From Spirochaetia bacterium (GTDB taxonomy: Bacteria; Spirochaetota; Spirochaetia; PWKH01): a stretch of 42,373 nt of DNA. The DNA is taken from positions 1 through 42,373 of the forward strand of contig SKJE01000052.1 of the NCBI GenBank assembly GCA_007116075.1, written 5' to 3'. The position numbers were made by a program, and so were the translations under genes. Positions 14,115-22,113 of this stretch are shown one piece after another (within the stretch, counting starts at the first letter, position 1; each line of letters begins with the position of its first letter). The notes beneath the pieces are model-generated. The model had not been told where the DNA came from. It worked only from the letters and a program-made list of their open reading frames with translations, and ran no database searches.

Positions 14115-15293
14115 ATGAAAGATTTTACGATTTCCGCACTGCCCCGGCTCGTATTTGGTTCCGGAGCGATCTATTCACTGCCGAAGCTGCTCAAGGAAGC
14201 CGGGGTTACCCGGACAGCTGTGATCACCGGAGGAGGATCCCTGGATGCATCTGGGTGGTGGAAGAAAATTGAATCATCACTGAATTCAGAACAGATAGCC
14301 TTCGAACGATATACTGTTGCCGGAGAACCCTCACCCCAGGTGGTGGATGAGATCACCACGGACGCCCGGAAAACAGGCTGCCGAGGGGTGGTAGGTATCG
14401 GGGGAGGAAGCGTCATTGATGCCGCCAAGGCTGTCTCTGCGATGATTACCGAACCTGCAGGGGTGCGGGAGTACCTGGAAGGGGTAGGGACCAGAAAGCC
14501 CTCCGGAACGAGGGTCTACCTTGCTGCAGTACCGACCACCGCCGGCACCGGTTCTGAAGCCACAAAGAATGCCGTAATCAGCCAGACCGGACAGGGTGGA
14601 TTCAAGAAGTCCCTGCGCCATGATCACTATATTCCTGACCTTGCCCTGCTGGATCCGATGCTGTCGCTGGACTGCCCTCCGGCAGTGACCGCAGCTTCAG
14701 GACTTGATGCGGTCACCCAGCTGCTTGAGTCCTACGTGTCGGTACAGGCTAATGCGTTTACCGATGCACTGGCTCTGGAGGGGCTTTCCAAGACAGGGAG
14801 AAGTCTCAACCGGGCGGTGAACCAGGGTCGGGATGAGCAGGCCCGGGGTGATATGGCCTTTGGTGCCTATCTGTCGGGCATCACCCTTGCGAATGCCGGT
14901 CTCGGGGTGGTTCACGGTGTTGCCGGTGTGCTCGGAGGCATGGTTGATATACCCCACGGAATAGCCTGCGGTACCCTGCTTGCGGAGAGCACCCGGATGA
15001 TCATTGATGCACTGAAGGATCGGGGAGATTCTGGACGGTATGCCCTGAAGAAGTTTGCCCGAGCTGGGTATGCGCTTACCGGAGAAGAGGGCCCCTTTGA
15101 CCGGGAGAGGGGGTGGAAGCTTCTGACGGACCAGCTGTTTGCCTGGCAGGACCTGCTGGAGAAGGGGAGCCTTTCACTCTATGGCGTAACCGCCGAAAGC
15201 GCCCGGGAAGCCGCGGTTAAGGCAGATAATAAGCAGGCTCCGGTATCCCTGAATACTCAGGAGATCACAGAGCTGCTGATGAAAAGACTCTGA
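14115..15293 (+). CDS. Iron-type alcohol dehydrogenase family protein with altered metal site
   Basis: The 392-residue protein has the group III alcohol dehydrogenase pattern: PRLVFGSGAIYSLPKLL, GVVGIGGGSVIDAAKAV (NAD-binding), PTTAGTGSEATKNAVI, SGLDAVTQLLESYVS, and VVHGVAGVLGGMVDIPHGIACG. In FucO-type enzymes the iron is held by an Asp and three His. Here the Asp of GLDAVTQ and the two later His (VVHG, IPHG) are kept, but the His four residues after the Asp is Gln, and the second His of the HGMAH-like motif is Gly. This variant recurs in a subgroup of the family by my recollection, so metal and substrate may differ. Start ATG 14115 is preferred to ATG 14112 because GGAG lies six bases before it. 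It probably serves fermentative alcohol or aldehyde turnover. Confidence 0.85.
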   Translation: MKDFTISALPRLVFGSGAIYSLPKLLKEAGVTRTAVITGGGSLDASGWWKKIESSLNSEQIAFERYTVAGEPSPQVVDEITTDARKTGCRGVVGIGGGSVIDAAKAVSAMITEPAGVREYLEGVGTRKPSGTRVYLAAVPTTAGTGSEATKNAVISQTGQGGFKKSLRHDHYIPDLALLDPMLSLDCPPAVTAASGLDAVTQLLESYVSVQANAFTDALALEGLSKTGRSLNRAVNQGRDEQARGDMAFGAYLSGITLANAGLGVVHGVAGVLGGMVDIPHGIACGTLLAESTRMIIDALKDRGDSGRYALKKFARAGYALTGEEGPFDRERGWKLLTDQLFAWQDLLEKGSLSLYGVTAESAREAAVKADNKQAPVSLNTQEITELLMKRL

Positions 15294-15302
15294 AGTATGA
15301 AA

Positions 15303-15329
15303 TACAGCCCCGGATAACCCGGGGCTGTA
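15303..15329. terminator. Shared hairpin between convergent genes
   Basis: TACAGCCCCGG (15303-15313), loop ATAAC and CCGGGGCTGTA (15319-15329) form an 11-bp perfect stem in the 49-base gap between the rightward dehydrogenase and leftward pfp. It is symmetrical and can serve both, although T-runs are poor on either side. Confidence 0.6.
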
Positions 15330-15342
15330 GAGTACTTTCCAG

Positions 15343-17001
15343 CTACTTCTGCTGTTCGAGGGTGAGGGTGATTGTCGGCTGGTCGCATACTTCAGGTGGA
15401 CCGAAGTACTGGATGGCGCCGGGGTACACAAAGACTGTTTCCTGGGCCCATCGTTCCCGCTCTGAAGCAAAGGTCTTGAATGGTGCTCCGTCGAGCTCTA
15501 CCAGGGCCTTCTTAATAACAGGTTTTTTTGAGCCGTGGCGCTGTTCCATGTTCATCATCATGGTGATGGGAATACCTCCTGCCTTCCATTGATCAGCGGG
15601 TGCTGAAAGATTGGTGACAGAAGAGATATATCCGGTCAGGCCTGAGGAGATGAGCATGAATGCATTGTAGCCCAGGGAATAACAGTAGTCGGCATCAAAA
15701 TTTGAAGGAAAGGCACAACGCCCCTCATATCCGAAGAAATGGTTCAGACTGCTGAAGGAACCGCTGAAGGTGCCCGCTTCCTTGTGCTCTTTGAGTCGAT
15801 GTTCGACCATCTGGATAAGCAGCTTTTCTGTCTCGATCCGGGAGACCTGCACATTGCCGTGGGGATCCCGGTCCATCAGCAGCTGGTACTGAATGTCCTT
15901 CGGGAGGGCGGTGAATACCTTCCGGTCGGTGCTGTCGAGAGCATCTGCAACCCAACGTGCCTGGGCATCACCCTGGTCAAGCTTGGAAAACTCATCGGCC
16001 CGGCGAGCCAGCATGTCATTGATCGTTGAGATAAGCGTGCCCATTTCAGGAATGAATTCAATCAGTCCCTCAGGTACCAGAACAACACCGAAGTTAAAGC
16101 CTGCATTACTTCGCATGATCACCACATCGGTTATCTGGTCGACAATTTCCAAGAGGGTCTGTTTCTTTTCGGCTACCTCCTCCGAAATAAGCGCCATGGT
16201 CGGCTGGGTCTGCAGTGCACATTCAAGGCCGATATGGGATGCGCTTCGTCCCATAAGTCTGATGAAATGCCAGTATTTGCGTGCGGAGTTTGCATCCCGC
16301 TGGATGTTGCCGATCAGTTCGGAATAGGTCTTGGTGGCCGTATCAAATCCGAAGGAGATTTCAATGTGTTCATTTTTCAAATCGCCGTCGATTGTCTTGG
16401 GACAGCCGATAACAGATACTCCGGCATCCACCTGCTGGAAGTACTCGGCGAGGACCGCAGCGTTGGTATTGGAATCATCGCCGCCGATGACTACCAGGGC
16501 GTCAATTGACCGTTTTTTGCACACCTCAGCGCAGCGGGCATACTGTTCGGGGGATTCAATTTTGGTCCGTCCGGATCCGATGATGTCAAATCCGCCGGTA
16601 TTGCGGTATTCATCAATGATATCATGGGTCAGTTCCAGCCTCTTGTCTTCAAGGATGCCAGAGGGTCCTCCCATAAATCCGTAGAGGGTATTCTCGGGAT
16701 TAGCCGCTTTCAGGGCATCAAAGATACCGGCTATAACATTGTGCCCGCCGGGAGCCTGTCCCCCGGAAAGAACCACCCCCACATTGATTTTTTTGCCCAT
16801 CTCCCGGTTCTCCCCTTTGGAAAAGGATATAAGCGGAAGACCGTAGGTTTTGGGAAACAGTTTCTTCAGTTCAGTCTGATCCGTTGCAGATTCTGTGGAA
16901 TCCCCGGTAACAGGGACGATTGCGTGGATCTCCTCCCTCAGGATGCTCGGCAGTTTCGGCTTGTAGAGATACCGTTGTTGCTGCAGGGGGGAATACTTCA
17001 T
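15343..17001 (-). CDS. pfp: Pyrophosphate-dependent 6-phosphofructokinase, long form
   Basis: The 552-residue protein is the long plant/spirochaete-type PPi-PFK, which makes fructose 1,6-bisphosphate with pyrophosphate instead of ATP and is reversible. Motifs are [19 protein letters not shown] (about 71-89), [13 protein letters not shown] with the GGDD that marks PPi use, [31 protein letters not shown] and [14 protein letters not shown] 17001 has an AAGGAG site and a strong promoter 35 bases upstream; a longer reading starting at 17073 would cross that promoter. Use of PPi saves ATP in fermentation and fits the acetate kinase and alcohol dehydrogenase in the window. It is divergent from manA, pairing two enzymes that feed fructose 6-phosphate into glycolysis. 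Confidence 0.95.
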   Translation of the reverse strand: MKYSPLQQQRYLYKPKLPSILREEIHAIVPVTGDSTESATDQTELKKLFPKTYGLPLISFSKGENREMGKKINVGVVLSGGQAPGGHNVIAGIFDALKAANPENTLYGFMGGPSGILEDKRLELTHDIIDEYRNTGGFDIIGSGRTKIESPEQYARCAEVCKKRSIDALVVIGGDDSNTNAAVLAEYFQQVDAGVSVIGCPKTIDGDLKNEHIEISFGFDTATKTYSELIGNIQRDANSARKYWHFIRLMGRSASHIGLECALQTQPTMALISEEVAEKKQTLLEIVDQITDVVIMRSNAGFNFGVVLVPEGLIEFIPEMGTLISTINDMLARRADEFSKLDQGDAQARWVADALDSTDRKVFTALPKDIQYQLLMDRDPHGNVQVSRIETEKLLIQMVEHRLKEHKEAGTFSGSFSSLNHFFGYEGRCAFPSNFDADYCYSLGYNAFMLISSGLTGYISSVTNLSAPADQWKAGGIPITMMMNMEQRHGSKKPVIKKALVELDGAPFKTFASERERWAQETVFVYPGAIQYFGPPEVCDQPTITLTLEQQK

Positions 17002-17035
17002 AATGTCGCTCCTTACATGGTTATTACTCACCCCT

Positions 17036-17064
17036 TTTATACTTATCATTCCGGGGTTCGTCAA
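17036..17064 (-). promoter_or_regulatory. Promoter of pfp
   Basis: On the minus strand TTGACG (17064-17059), a 17-base spacer and TATAAA (17041-17036) make one of the best vegetative promoters in the window. The predicted start near 17029 gives a leader of about 28 bases with an AAGGAG ribosome site. Confidence 0.7.
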
Positions 17065-17073
17065 TAACCACAA

Positions 17074-17102
17074 TTGACCTTCCCCTCCGGTGCGGGTAGA
17101 CT
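17074..17102 (+). promoter_or_regulatory. Promoter of manA, start codon at +1
   Basis: TTGACC (17074-17079), a 17-base spacer and TAGACT (17097-17102) are followed seven bases later by the manA ATG (17110) with no ribosome site. Its -35 mirrors that of pfp (GTCAAT/ATTGAC inverted repeat), nine bases apart. Confidence 0.5.
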
Positions 17103-17109
17103 ATTCCCT

Positions 17110-18225
17110 ATGATATACCCCTTGATACCGGCACAGCAGCACTACAGCTGGGGTTCATCTACCCTGATCCCACACCATCTGGGTATAGAGAATCCAAAGA
17201 ACCTGCCCCTGGCAGAGATCTGGTTTGGCACCCATCCCAGAGGAACAAGTGTGATTGAGCACCGGGGAGAAAAGATCCCGTTGTCAGATGCAATTAACCG
17301 TGATCCCCGGTACTGGACTGGAGACGAGGGGGAGGAAGTACCCTTTCTTCTGAAGATCCTCGGAATAGGCTCCCCTTTGTCGATACAGTGCCACCCCTCT
17401 GCATACCAGGCCCGGGAGGGCTATGAAAGGGAGAATAAAGCGGGAATTCCACTGGAGAGTTCCCGGAGAACCTACCGTGATACCCGGGGAAAGCCCGAGA
17501 TCATCTGTGCCCTGACACCCTTTACTGCCCTGTGCGGATTTGTGCCCCTTGCTGAGGCAATATTACGGCTTCCGATGCTTGACCATGTGGAAGATCACCG
17601 CAGCCTGCTCAAGGCAGTATGGTCCTTAAGCCCGGAGGAGCTTGCCCGATGTACCAACACACTCCACAATATTCATACCCCCTGGGCTGAACTCGTCCGT
17701 TCCCTGGAGCGACTCTATCCGGGAGATCCGGGAATCCTTGCCCCCTGTTATCTTAATCTGGTTCAGCTGGAGCCGGGAGAGGCGCTGTTCCTCGATGCGG
17801 GAGTGCTCCACGCCTATATGGCAGGTCTTGGGGTTGAACTCATGGGCAACTCAGATAATGTCATCCGGGGAGGATTGACGGAAAAGTACATTGACCGGGA
17901 GGAGCTGCAGCGGATTGTCCACAACTCCAGCAGTGACGTGCCCTCAGTTGATTCGGTAGAGCTGTCCTCAGGGCATAGGATATATCCTGTACCGGTTGAG
18001 GAGTTTCTCCTTCACAGATTTTCAGAAGGGGTGAGTATCTGTAAAGACAGGGATATTCTCGAGATAGGGTGTGTCACCACGGGTGAAGTCTCTCTGACCG
18101 AAGACGGGGGGGACACATTCACCTTTACCAAGGGCTCTGCCTTTGTCATTCCTGCTTCCTGCAGTTCCTATGAAATCTCCACCGACGGTGAACTCTACGT
18201 AGCTTGTGCAGGAGGGCGGACATGA
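17110..18225 (+). CDS. manA: Mannose-6-phosphate isomerase, class I
   Basis: The 371-residue class I enzyme interconverts mannose 6-phosphate and fructose 6-phosphate. It shows YSWGSSTLIPHHLG, AEIWFGTHPRG, LPLLLKILGI-like (here VPFLLKILGIGSPLSIQCHPS, with the zinc-binding Gln and His), GKPEIICALTPFTALCGF, and GEALFLDAGVLHAYMAGLGVELMGNSDNVIRGGLTEKYI, where the later zinc His and catalytic Arg lie. ATG 17110 is used because the family begins at this point; the in-frame codon at 17074 lies in the promoter. No ribosome site is present. Its stop overlaps the next gene (ATGA). A monocistronic promoter is shared divergently with pfp. Confidence 0.93.
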   Translation: MIYPLIPAQQHYSWGSSTLIPHHLGIENPKNLPLAEIWFGTHPRGTSVIEHRGEKIPLSDAINRDPRYWTGDEGEEVPFLLKILGIGSPLSIQCHPSAYQAREGYERENKAGIPLESSRRTYRDTRGKPEIICALTPFTALCGFVPLAEAILRLPMLDHVEDHRSLLKAVWSLSPEELARCTNTLHNIHTPWAELVRSLERLYPGDPGILAPCYLNLVQLEPGEALFLDAGVLHAYMAGLGVELMGNSDNVIRGGLTEKYIDREELQRIVHNSSSDVPSVDSVELSSGHRIYPVPVEEFLLHRFSEGVSICKDRDILEIGCVTTGEVSLTEDGGDTFTFTKGSAFVIPASCSSYEISTDGELYVACAGGRT

Positions 18226-18668
18226 ACATCTGGATTGACGGGGACGGATTCCCTGCTCGTCAGCGTGAAATTGCCCTGCAGGCAGCCATTCGTGGACACA
18301 TAGCGGTCACCGTGGTTTCGGACCGTCTCCTCAGAGTCCCTGACAGCTCCCTGGTCCGGCAGATCGTCGTAAAACAGGGAGATGACAGTGCCGATGACGC
18401 AATTGCTTCATCGGTCTCTCCCGGAGACCTTGTGATTACCCGGGATATCCTGCTTATGGAGCGCTGTATAGAAATGGGAGCACGCTGTATTGATCATGTA
18501 GGGTCGGTCACTACAAAGGAGAATATCAGTGAACGGGTTTCCGTGCGTGCTGCCATGGTAGCATATCGGGAATACGGGGGTACGGTAGCCCCGAAACGAA
18601 AAGATGACCAGAAACAGCGGCAGGCCTTTGCCAATACCCTGGTAAAGGAGCTTGCCGGAAGGATGTAG
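18222..18668 (+). CDS. YaiI/YqxD family protein (DUF188)
   Basis: The 148-residue protein matches the YaiI/YqxD family: an N-terminal IWIDGDGFPARQREIALQAA (D-D cluster), VVSDRLLRVP, VKQGDDSADDAIASSVSPGDLVITRDILLMERCIEMGARCID, and the C-terminal KRKDDQKQRQAFANTL. The fold is PIN-like with conserved acidic residues, so a nuclease role has been suggested, but no function is established that I can state. It overlaps the manA stop by four bases with a GGAGG site upstream and lies 18 bases before the nitroreductase start, so the three genes form one operon. Family call firm, role unknown. Confidence 0.88.
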   Translation: MNIWIDGDGFPARQREIALQAAIRGHIAVTVVSDRLLRVPDSSLVRQIVVKQGDDSADDAIASSVSPGDLVITRDILLMERCIEMGARCIDHVGSVTTKENISERVSVRAAMVAYREYGGTVAPKRKDDQKQRQAFANTLVKELAGRM

Positions 18669-18686
18669 CATAGCATGGAGGTGCAT

Positions 18687-19205
18687 ATGGAATTTTATGA
18701 CGTAATTCGACAGCGAAGAAGTGTTCGGGACTATGACCCGGACAAGCAGGTAGAACCCCAGGTGCTTCAACGGATCCTTGAAGCCGGGAGGATAGCTCCC
18801 TCAGCTACAAATGCCCAGCCCTGGACGTTCGTGGTGATTACCTCGCCTGAAGGGCTCTCACGGGTCAGAGCAGCCTATGGATCCTCCTGGTTTCAGGATG
18901 CCCCGGCGGTGCTGACAGTTACCGGACGCAGATCCGATGCATGGACAAGACCTGCCGACGGGTATAATGCCCTTGAGACGGATCTCACCATAGCCATGGA
19001 CCATATGATTCTTGCAGCTGCTGCAGAAGGGGTCAGCTCTTGCTGGATTGCCGCATATCAGCCTGAGGCAATACGCAGCGCCCTGGAACTGGGCGAGGAT
19101 GAGGAGGTATTTGCCATTACCCCCCTCGGATATCCCCGAAAGGACGTGCAGCTGCCTCCCCGGCGGGGCCGGAAGTCTCTTGAGGAGATAACAAAATATC
19201 TGTAG
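18687..19205 (+). CDS. Nitroreductase family FMN protein
   Basis: The 172-residue protein shows the short-type nitroreductase pattern: FYDVIRQRRSVRDYDPDKQV (FMN-phosphate-binding RRSVR), GRIAPSATNAQPWTFVVI, the central MDHMILAAAAEGVSSCWIAAY, and ITPLGYPRKD near the C-terminus. Members are FMN-dependent NAD(P)H oxidoreductases acting on nitroaromatics, quinones or flavins; the natural substrate here is not deducible. ATG 18687 is preferred to ATG 18675 because GGAGGTG sits just before it. It ends the manA operon and is followed by a strong terminator. Confidence 0.9.
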   Translation: MEFYDVIRQRRSVRDYDPDKQVEPQVLQRILEAGRIAPSATNAQPWTFVVITSPEGLSRVRAAYGSSWFQDAPAVLTVTGRRSDAWTRPADGYNALETDLTIAMDHMILAAAAEGVSSCWIAAYQPEAIRSALELGEDEEVFAITPLGYPRKDVQLPPRRGRKSLEEITKYL

Positions 19206-19217
19206 TGCATAAGCTGT

Positions 19218-19247
19218 AAAACCCCGGAAATGCTCCGGGGTTTTTTT
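19218..19247 (+). terminator. Rho-independent terminator of the manA operon
   Basis: ACCCCGGA (19221-19228), loop AATGC and TCCGGGGT (19234-19241), flanked by AAA and a run of T to 19247, make a classic strong terminator. It insulates the manA-yaiI-nitroreductase operon from the LuxR gene. Confidence 0.9.
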
Positions 19248-19292
19248 CTCTTTCCTGAAGCAAAGTCGATATCACCGCCCTCCTCTTAGGTC

Positions 19293-19913
19293 ATGAAGGC
19301 TACAATAATTGGTTTATCAACGGTAATTCACAGCGGAATGATCCACATCCTGGAACATCATCTTGGATGCCGAGAGGTTGAGACCTGCAGGTATCTACAT
19401 GATGTACGGATTATCCGCAGTCAGATGGAGCCGCGGCTCTTTTGTGTGGACGCCGACATCCTAGGGAACCCTCAGGGTGCGGTGGATTCATTGGTGAAGC
19501 TTCAGTCCCGGGGAATCTTGATTGTCTACGGGAATCAGCGGGAGGTTCCGAGAAAAATCTCCCTGCAGCTGATTTCTCTGGGGGTACGGGAACTGCTGGA
19601 TGTGACCAGACCGGTGGATGAGGTGCGGCAATGGCTTGCTCAGCAGCTCCCATTGTATCCCCTGAAGGGGGTGAAGGAGGTATATGTAGGAGAGCCGGTG
19701 AAGAAAGTATCCCGGCTGACACCACGGGAGCGGGAAATATTGAAGCTTATCAGCAGGGGAGATACATCAAAGGAAATCGCCTATGACCTGGGTCTCTCCC
19801 TGCACACGGTTGAGTTCTACCGTAAGCGGGTTATGAAGAAAACAGGAGAGCACTCCATAGCGACCTTGACCAGATTGGCCTTACGTTCGGGAATATCATT
19901 CCTGTGGGAATGA
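19293..19913 (+). CDS. LuxR/FixJ-type regulator with degenerate receiver domain
   Basis: The 206-residue protein has a C-terminal LuxR helix-turn-helix, LTPREREILKLISRGDTSKEIAYDLGLSLHTVEFYRKRVMKK (about 144-185), the standard pattern. The first 125 residues follow the length and alternating helix-strand pattern of a receiver, with FCVDADIL where the phosphoacceptor Asp strand would be, but the N-terminal acidic pair is missing, so control by phosphorylation is doubtful. Only a weak AGG precedes ATG 19293 and no clear promoter is seen in the 45 bases after the upstream terminator, so it may be poorly expressed or read from a promoter I cannot identify. It lies 23 bases before a small exported peptide gene and probably regulates it or senses a related signal. 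No sensor kinase is nearby. Confidence 0.8.
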   Translation: MKATIIGLSTVIHSGMIHILEHHLGCREVETCRYLHDVRIIRSQMEPRLFCVDADILGNPQGAVDSLVKLQSRGILIVYGNQREVPRKISLQLISLGVRELLDVTRPVDEVRQWLAQQLPLYPLKGVKEVYVGEPVKKVSRLTPREREILKLISRGDTSKEIAYDLGLSLHTVEFYRKRVMKKTGEHSIATLTRLALRSGISFLWE

Positions 19914-19936
19914 AATACATTACTTGGAGGTTTTCT

Positions 19937-20296
19937 ATGAAGAAGATCGCAGTACTGCTGTTGATCATGATCCTGGTCAGTTCCAGTGTCTTTGCTGCTG
20001 GGGGAGGGCAGTTCTCCTCGGTAGCCGGGGTGCCCATGAGCGAAACCGAGATGGAGGATACCGAAGGGGAGGGGTTATTCATAACCATGCTCGGCGGAGC
20101 TGCCTTTGGGGCTCTTACCTACCTAGCTGACTGTATGAGCAGAAGCTCAAAGCCGACCTGGAAGGGAACGGCAACGTCTGCATCCATAGGCGCTATTGCT
20201 GCGGTAAGCCCTGTTCTTGGTGCGATGGCCGGACTGGGTGTTGCTTCCGGAACATCCTACCGGATCGGAACCCATTATCTACGAAACGAGCTGTGA
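19937..20296 (+). CDS. Small exported Gly/Ala-rich protein with bacteriocin-like double-glycine-type motif
   Basis: The 119-residue product starts with a Sec-type signal peptide (KK, hydrophobic core, SSVFA-A at about 20). Residues 34-46, MSETEMEDTEGEG, resemble the LSxxEMxxxxGG processing motif of class II bacteriocin leaders, and what follows is hydrophobic and rich in small residues, with GGAAFGALTYL (53-63), SIGAIAAV and GAMAGLGVASG. It ends in a basic YRIGTHYLRNEL. Together a Sec signal plus a double-glycine-like site is unusual. No C39 peptidase transporter is in the window, so export would rely on Sec. ATG 19937 has TTGGAGG seven bases upstream. It overlaps the next gene (GTGA), which encodes a membrane protein that could be an immunity protein. 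I do not recognise the family; bacteriocin-like is an inference. Confidence 0.72.
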   Translation: MKKIAVLLLIMILVSSSVFAAGGGQFSSVAGVPMSETEMEDTEGEGLFITMLGGAAFGALTYLADCMSRSSKPTWKGTATSASIGAIAAVSPVLGAMAGLGVASGTSYRIGTHYLRNEL

Positions 20297-20586
20297 GTGC
20301 GGACAGATGGTATCTCCTGTATTTCACGGTTCTGCTGATGCTGGTAGTCATCCTGCGCTTTCGTGGAGGATGCACGGAAGTGTCCTTGCAGGCGGTAGCT
20401 GCAGGTGCACTGACGGTGGTGATCCTGGCGCTTATACAGACTGCAACAGTGCTGGGTACGCTGCCTGAGGACAGCAGGGAACGTATGCTTGTCTTCGACC
20501 TTCGGCTCTATGTGATCTATATTGCATCACATATCCTGCTGGTGAAAAGCATATACCAGGGATTTCGGCAGATCTGCAGGGGATAG
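20293..20586 (+). CDS. Small three-helix membrane protein, possible partner or immunity protein
   Basis: The 97-residue protein begins at GTG 20293, sharing GTGA with the end of the peptide gene, so it is translationally coupled to it. Hydrophobic segments at about 6-22 (WYLLYFTVLLMLVVILR), 33-57 (LQAVAAGALTVVILALI) and 70-88 (LRLYVIYIASHILLV) predict three transmembrane helices with short loops. No domain is recognised. Coupling to an exported, glycine-rich peptide and its small polytopic nature resemble bacteriocin immunity proteins, but the same features fit a subunit that assembles with the peptide in the membrane. It is the last gene of the LuxR cassette and is followed by a strong hairpin shared with asnS. 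Confidence 0.65.
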   Translation: MSADRWYLLYFTVLLMLVVILRFRGGCTEVSLQAVAAGALTVVILALIQTATVLGTLPEDSRERMLVFDLRLYVIYIASHILLVKSIYQGFRQICRG

Positions 20587-20597
20587 TATTATCGACC

Positions 20598-20634
20598 ACC
20601 ACGAGGGGGAGTTTTTTTATACTCCCCTCGTGGT
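20598..20634. terminator. Hairpin between the membrane-protein gene and asnS
   Basis: ACCACGAGGGGGAGT (20598-20612) pairs with ACTCCCCTCGTGGT (20621-20634) apart from one bulged G, with a T-rich loop. It fills the 57-base gap between a rightward and a leftward gene, so it can act on both. Confidence 0.65.
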
Positions 20635-20643
20635 TTCATGGAT

Positions 20644-22029
20644 CTAGAATTCGGCGTTGCGTACGGTCCTTGGAAAAGGAATCACGTCCCTGATATTCTG
20701 CATCCCCGTGATATACTGGATAGCACGTTCAAAACCGAGTCCGAACCCGGAGTGGGGGACCGATCCGTACCGTCTCAAGTCGAGGTACCACCAGTAGTCA
20801 TCGGGATTCAGACCCTGATCCTTCAATCTCCGCAGCAGCAGGTCATACCGGTCCTCACGTTCGCTTCCACCGATAATCTCGCCGAGTCTGGGTACCAGCA
20901 CATCCATAGCCCGGACAGTCTTCTCATCGTCGTTGAGTTTCATATAGAACGCTTTGATCTCCCGGGGATAATCGGTCACTATCACCGGTCCTTTGCATAC
21001 CTCTTCGGTGAGGTACTTCTCATGCTCAGACTGCAGGTCCACACCCCAGCTGACGGGGTAGTCAAATTCCCGGTTCGCGCCCTTCAGTTCCCTGACCGCA
21101 TCGGTATAGGTGAGATGAGTAAAGGTAGATTCTACAACCCCCTGCAGGGAGTCTATGAGTCCCTTATGGATCCACTGGTTAAAGAATTCCATGTCATCAC
21201 CGCAGTGTTCAAGAACATACCGGAAGAGGTATTTCAGGAATTCCTCCGCAAGGGCCATGTTGCCGTCAAGGGTGCAGAAGGCCATTTCCGGTTCTATCAT
21301 CCAGAACTCTGCCAGGTGTCTGCTGGTATTTGAGTTTTCCGCCCGGAATGTGGGGCCGAAGGTATAGATGTGCTTCATCGCCAGGGCATAGATCTCCCCC
21401 TCCAACTGGCCGCTTACAGTAAGGCCAGCTGGTTTTCCGAAGAAATCCTGGGTGTAATCAACATCACCTTTCTTCTGTTTCGGGACATCGCCCAGGGGAA
21501 GCGTAGTTACCTGAAACATCTCACCGGCACCTTCACAGTCAGATGCAGTGATGATCGGGGTATGAATGTAGAGAAAACCCCGTTCCTGGAAAAAACTATG
21601 CACTCCGTGACTCAGGGCACTGCGGACTCTGGTGACTGCTCCCAGGGTATTTGTCCTAGGCCGCAGATGGGCTATATCACGGAGGAACTCGAAGCTGTGA
21701 CGCTTCTTCTGGAGGGGATAGCTTTCCGGCGGAGCTTCTCCAATCAGTTCAACCTTGTCAGCCTTCATCTCCACCCGCTGGTTCTTCCCGGGAGATTCTG
21801 CGAGGATCCCGGAAAAACTGACACTTGCGCCGGTGCTGATCCTCTGTATTGTCTGGTTGATCTCCTCGCTGGTCTTGTCTATGATGACCTGGAGACTCTT
21901 CAGTGATGAGCCGTCATTGATCTCAAAGAAACAGAAATGCTTGGAGTCACGCTTCGTGCGGATCCAGCCTTCAACTATCAACGGCTGGTCGGTAGGATCC
22001 GACTGAAGCAGTTCTCGAATTCTTTTCAT
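20644..22029 (-). CDS. asnS: Asparaginyl-tRNA synthetase
   Basis: The 461-residue class II enzyme charges tRNA-Asn with asparagine. It has the N-terminal OB-fold ([24 protein letters not shown]), a motif 2 region [41 protein letters not shown] and the motif 3 segment [15 protein letters not shown] near the C-terminus. The R.E.S.T..HL.EF.M.E pattern with the AsnRS-type KAFYM distinguishes it from AspRS. ATG 22029 is used because it has an AGGAGC site and the family starts there; the reading from 22068 would extend through the promoter. Direct Asn-tRNA charging implies the amidotransferase route is not the sole source of Asn-tRNA. Confidence 0.95.
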   Translation of the reverse strand: MKRIRELLQSDPTDQPLIVEGWIRTKRDSKHFCFFEINDGSSLKSLQVIIDKTSEEINQTIQRISTGASVSFSGILAESPGKNQRVEMKADKVELIGEAPPESYPLQKKRHSFEFLRDIAHLRPRTNTLGAVTRVRSALSHGVHSFFQERGFLYIHTPIITASDCEGAGEMFQVTTLPLGDVPKQKKGDVDYTQDFFGKPAGLTVSGQLEGEIYALAMKHIYTFGPTFRAENSNTSRHLAEFWMIEPEMAFCTLDGNMALAEEFLKYLFRYVLEHCGDDMEFFNQWIHKGLIDSLQGVVESTFTHLTYTDAVRELKGANREFDYPVSWGVDLQSEHEKYLTEEVCKGPVIVTDYPREIKAFYMKLNDDEKTVRAMDVLVPRLGEIIGGSEREDRYDLLLRRLKDQGLNPDDYWWYLDLRRYGSVPHSGFGLGFERAIQYITGMQNIRDVIPFPRTVRNAEF

Positions 22030-22058
22030 GCCTGTGCTCCTATGGTGGTTACCGTACA

Positions 22059-22087
22059 GGCATACCATAGTTTTACAACTTCGTCAA
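22059..22087 (-). promoter_or_regulatory. Promoter of asnS
   Basis: On the minus strand TTGACG (22087-22082), a 17-base spacer and TATGCC (22064-22059). Start near 22052 gives a leader of about 22 bases with the AGGAGC site. The gap to the divergent MBL-fold gene shows no TATAGAAAC half-sites. Confidence 0.5.
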
Positions 22088-22113
22088 TTTTACAAAAGGA
22101 CAAGGGTGCTGAC

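Noticed and set aside
20638-21333. A 231-residue open frame antisense to asnS
   Set aside because: Shadow of the AsnRS gene, which has every expected class II motif.
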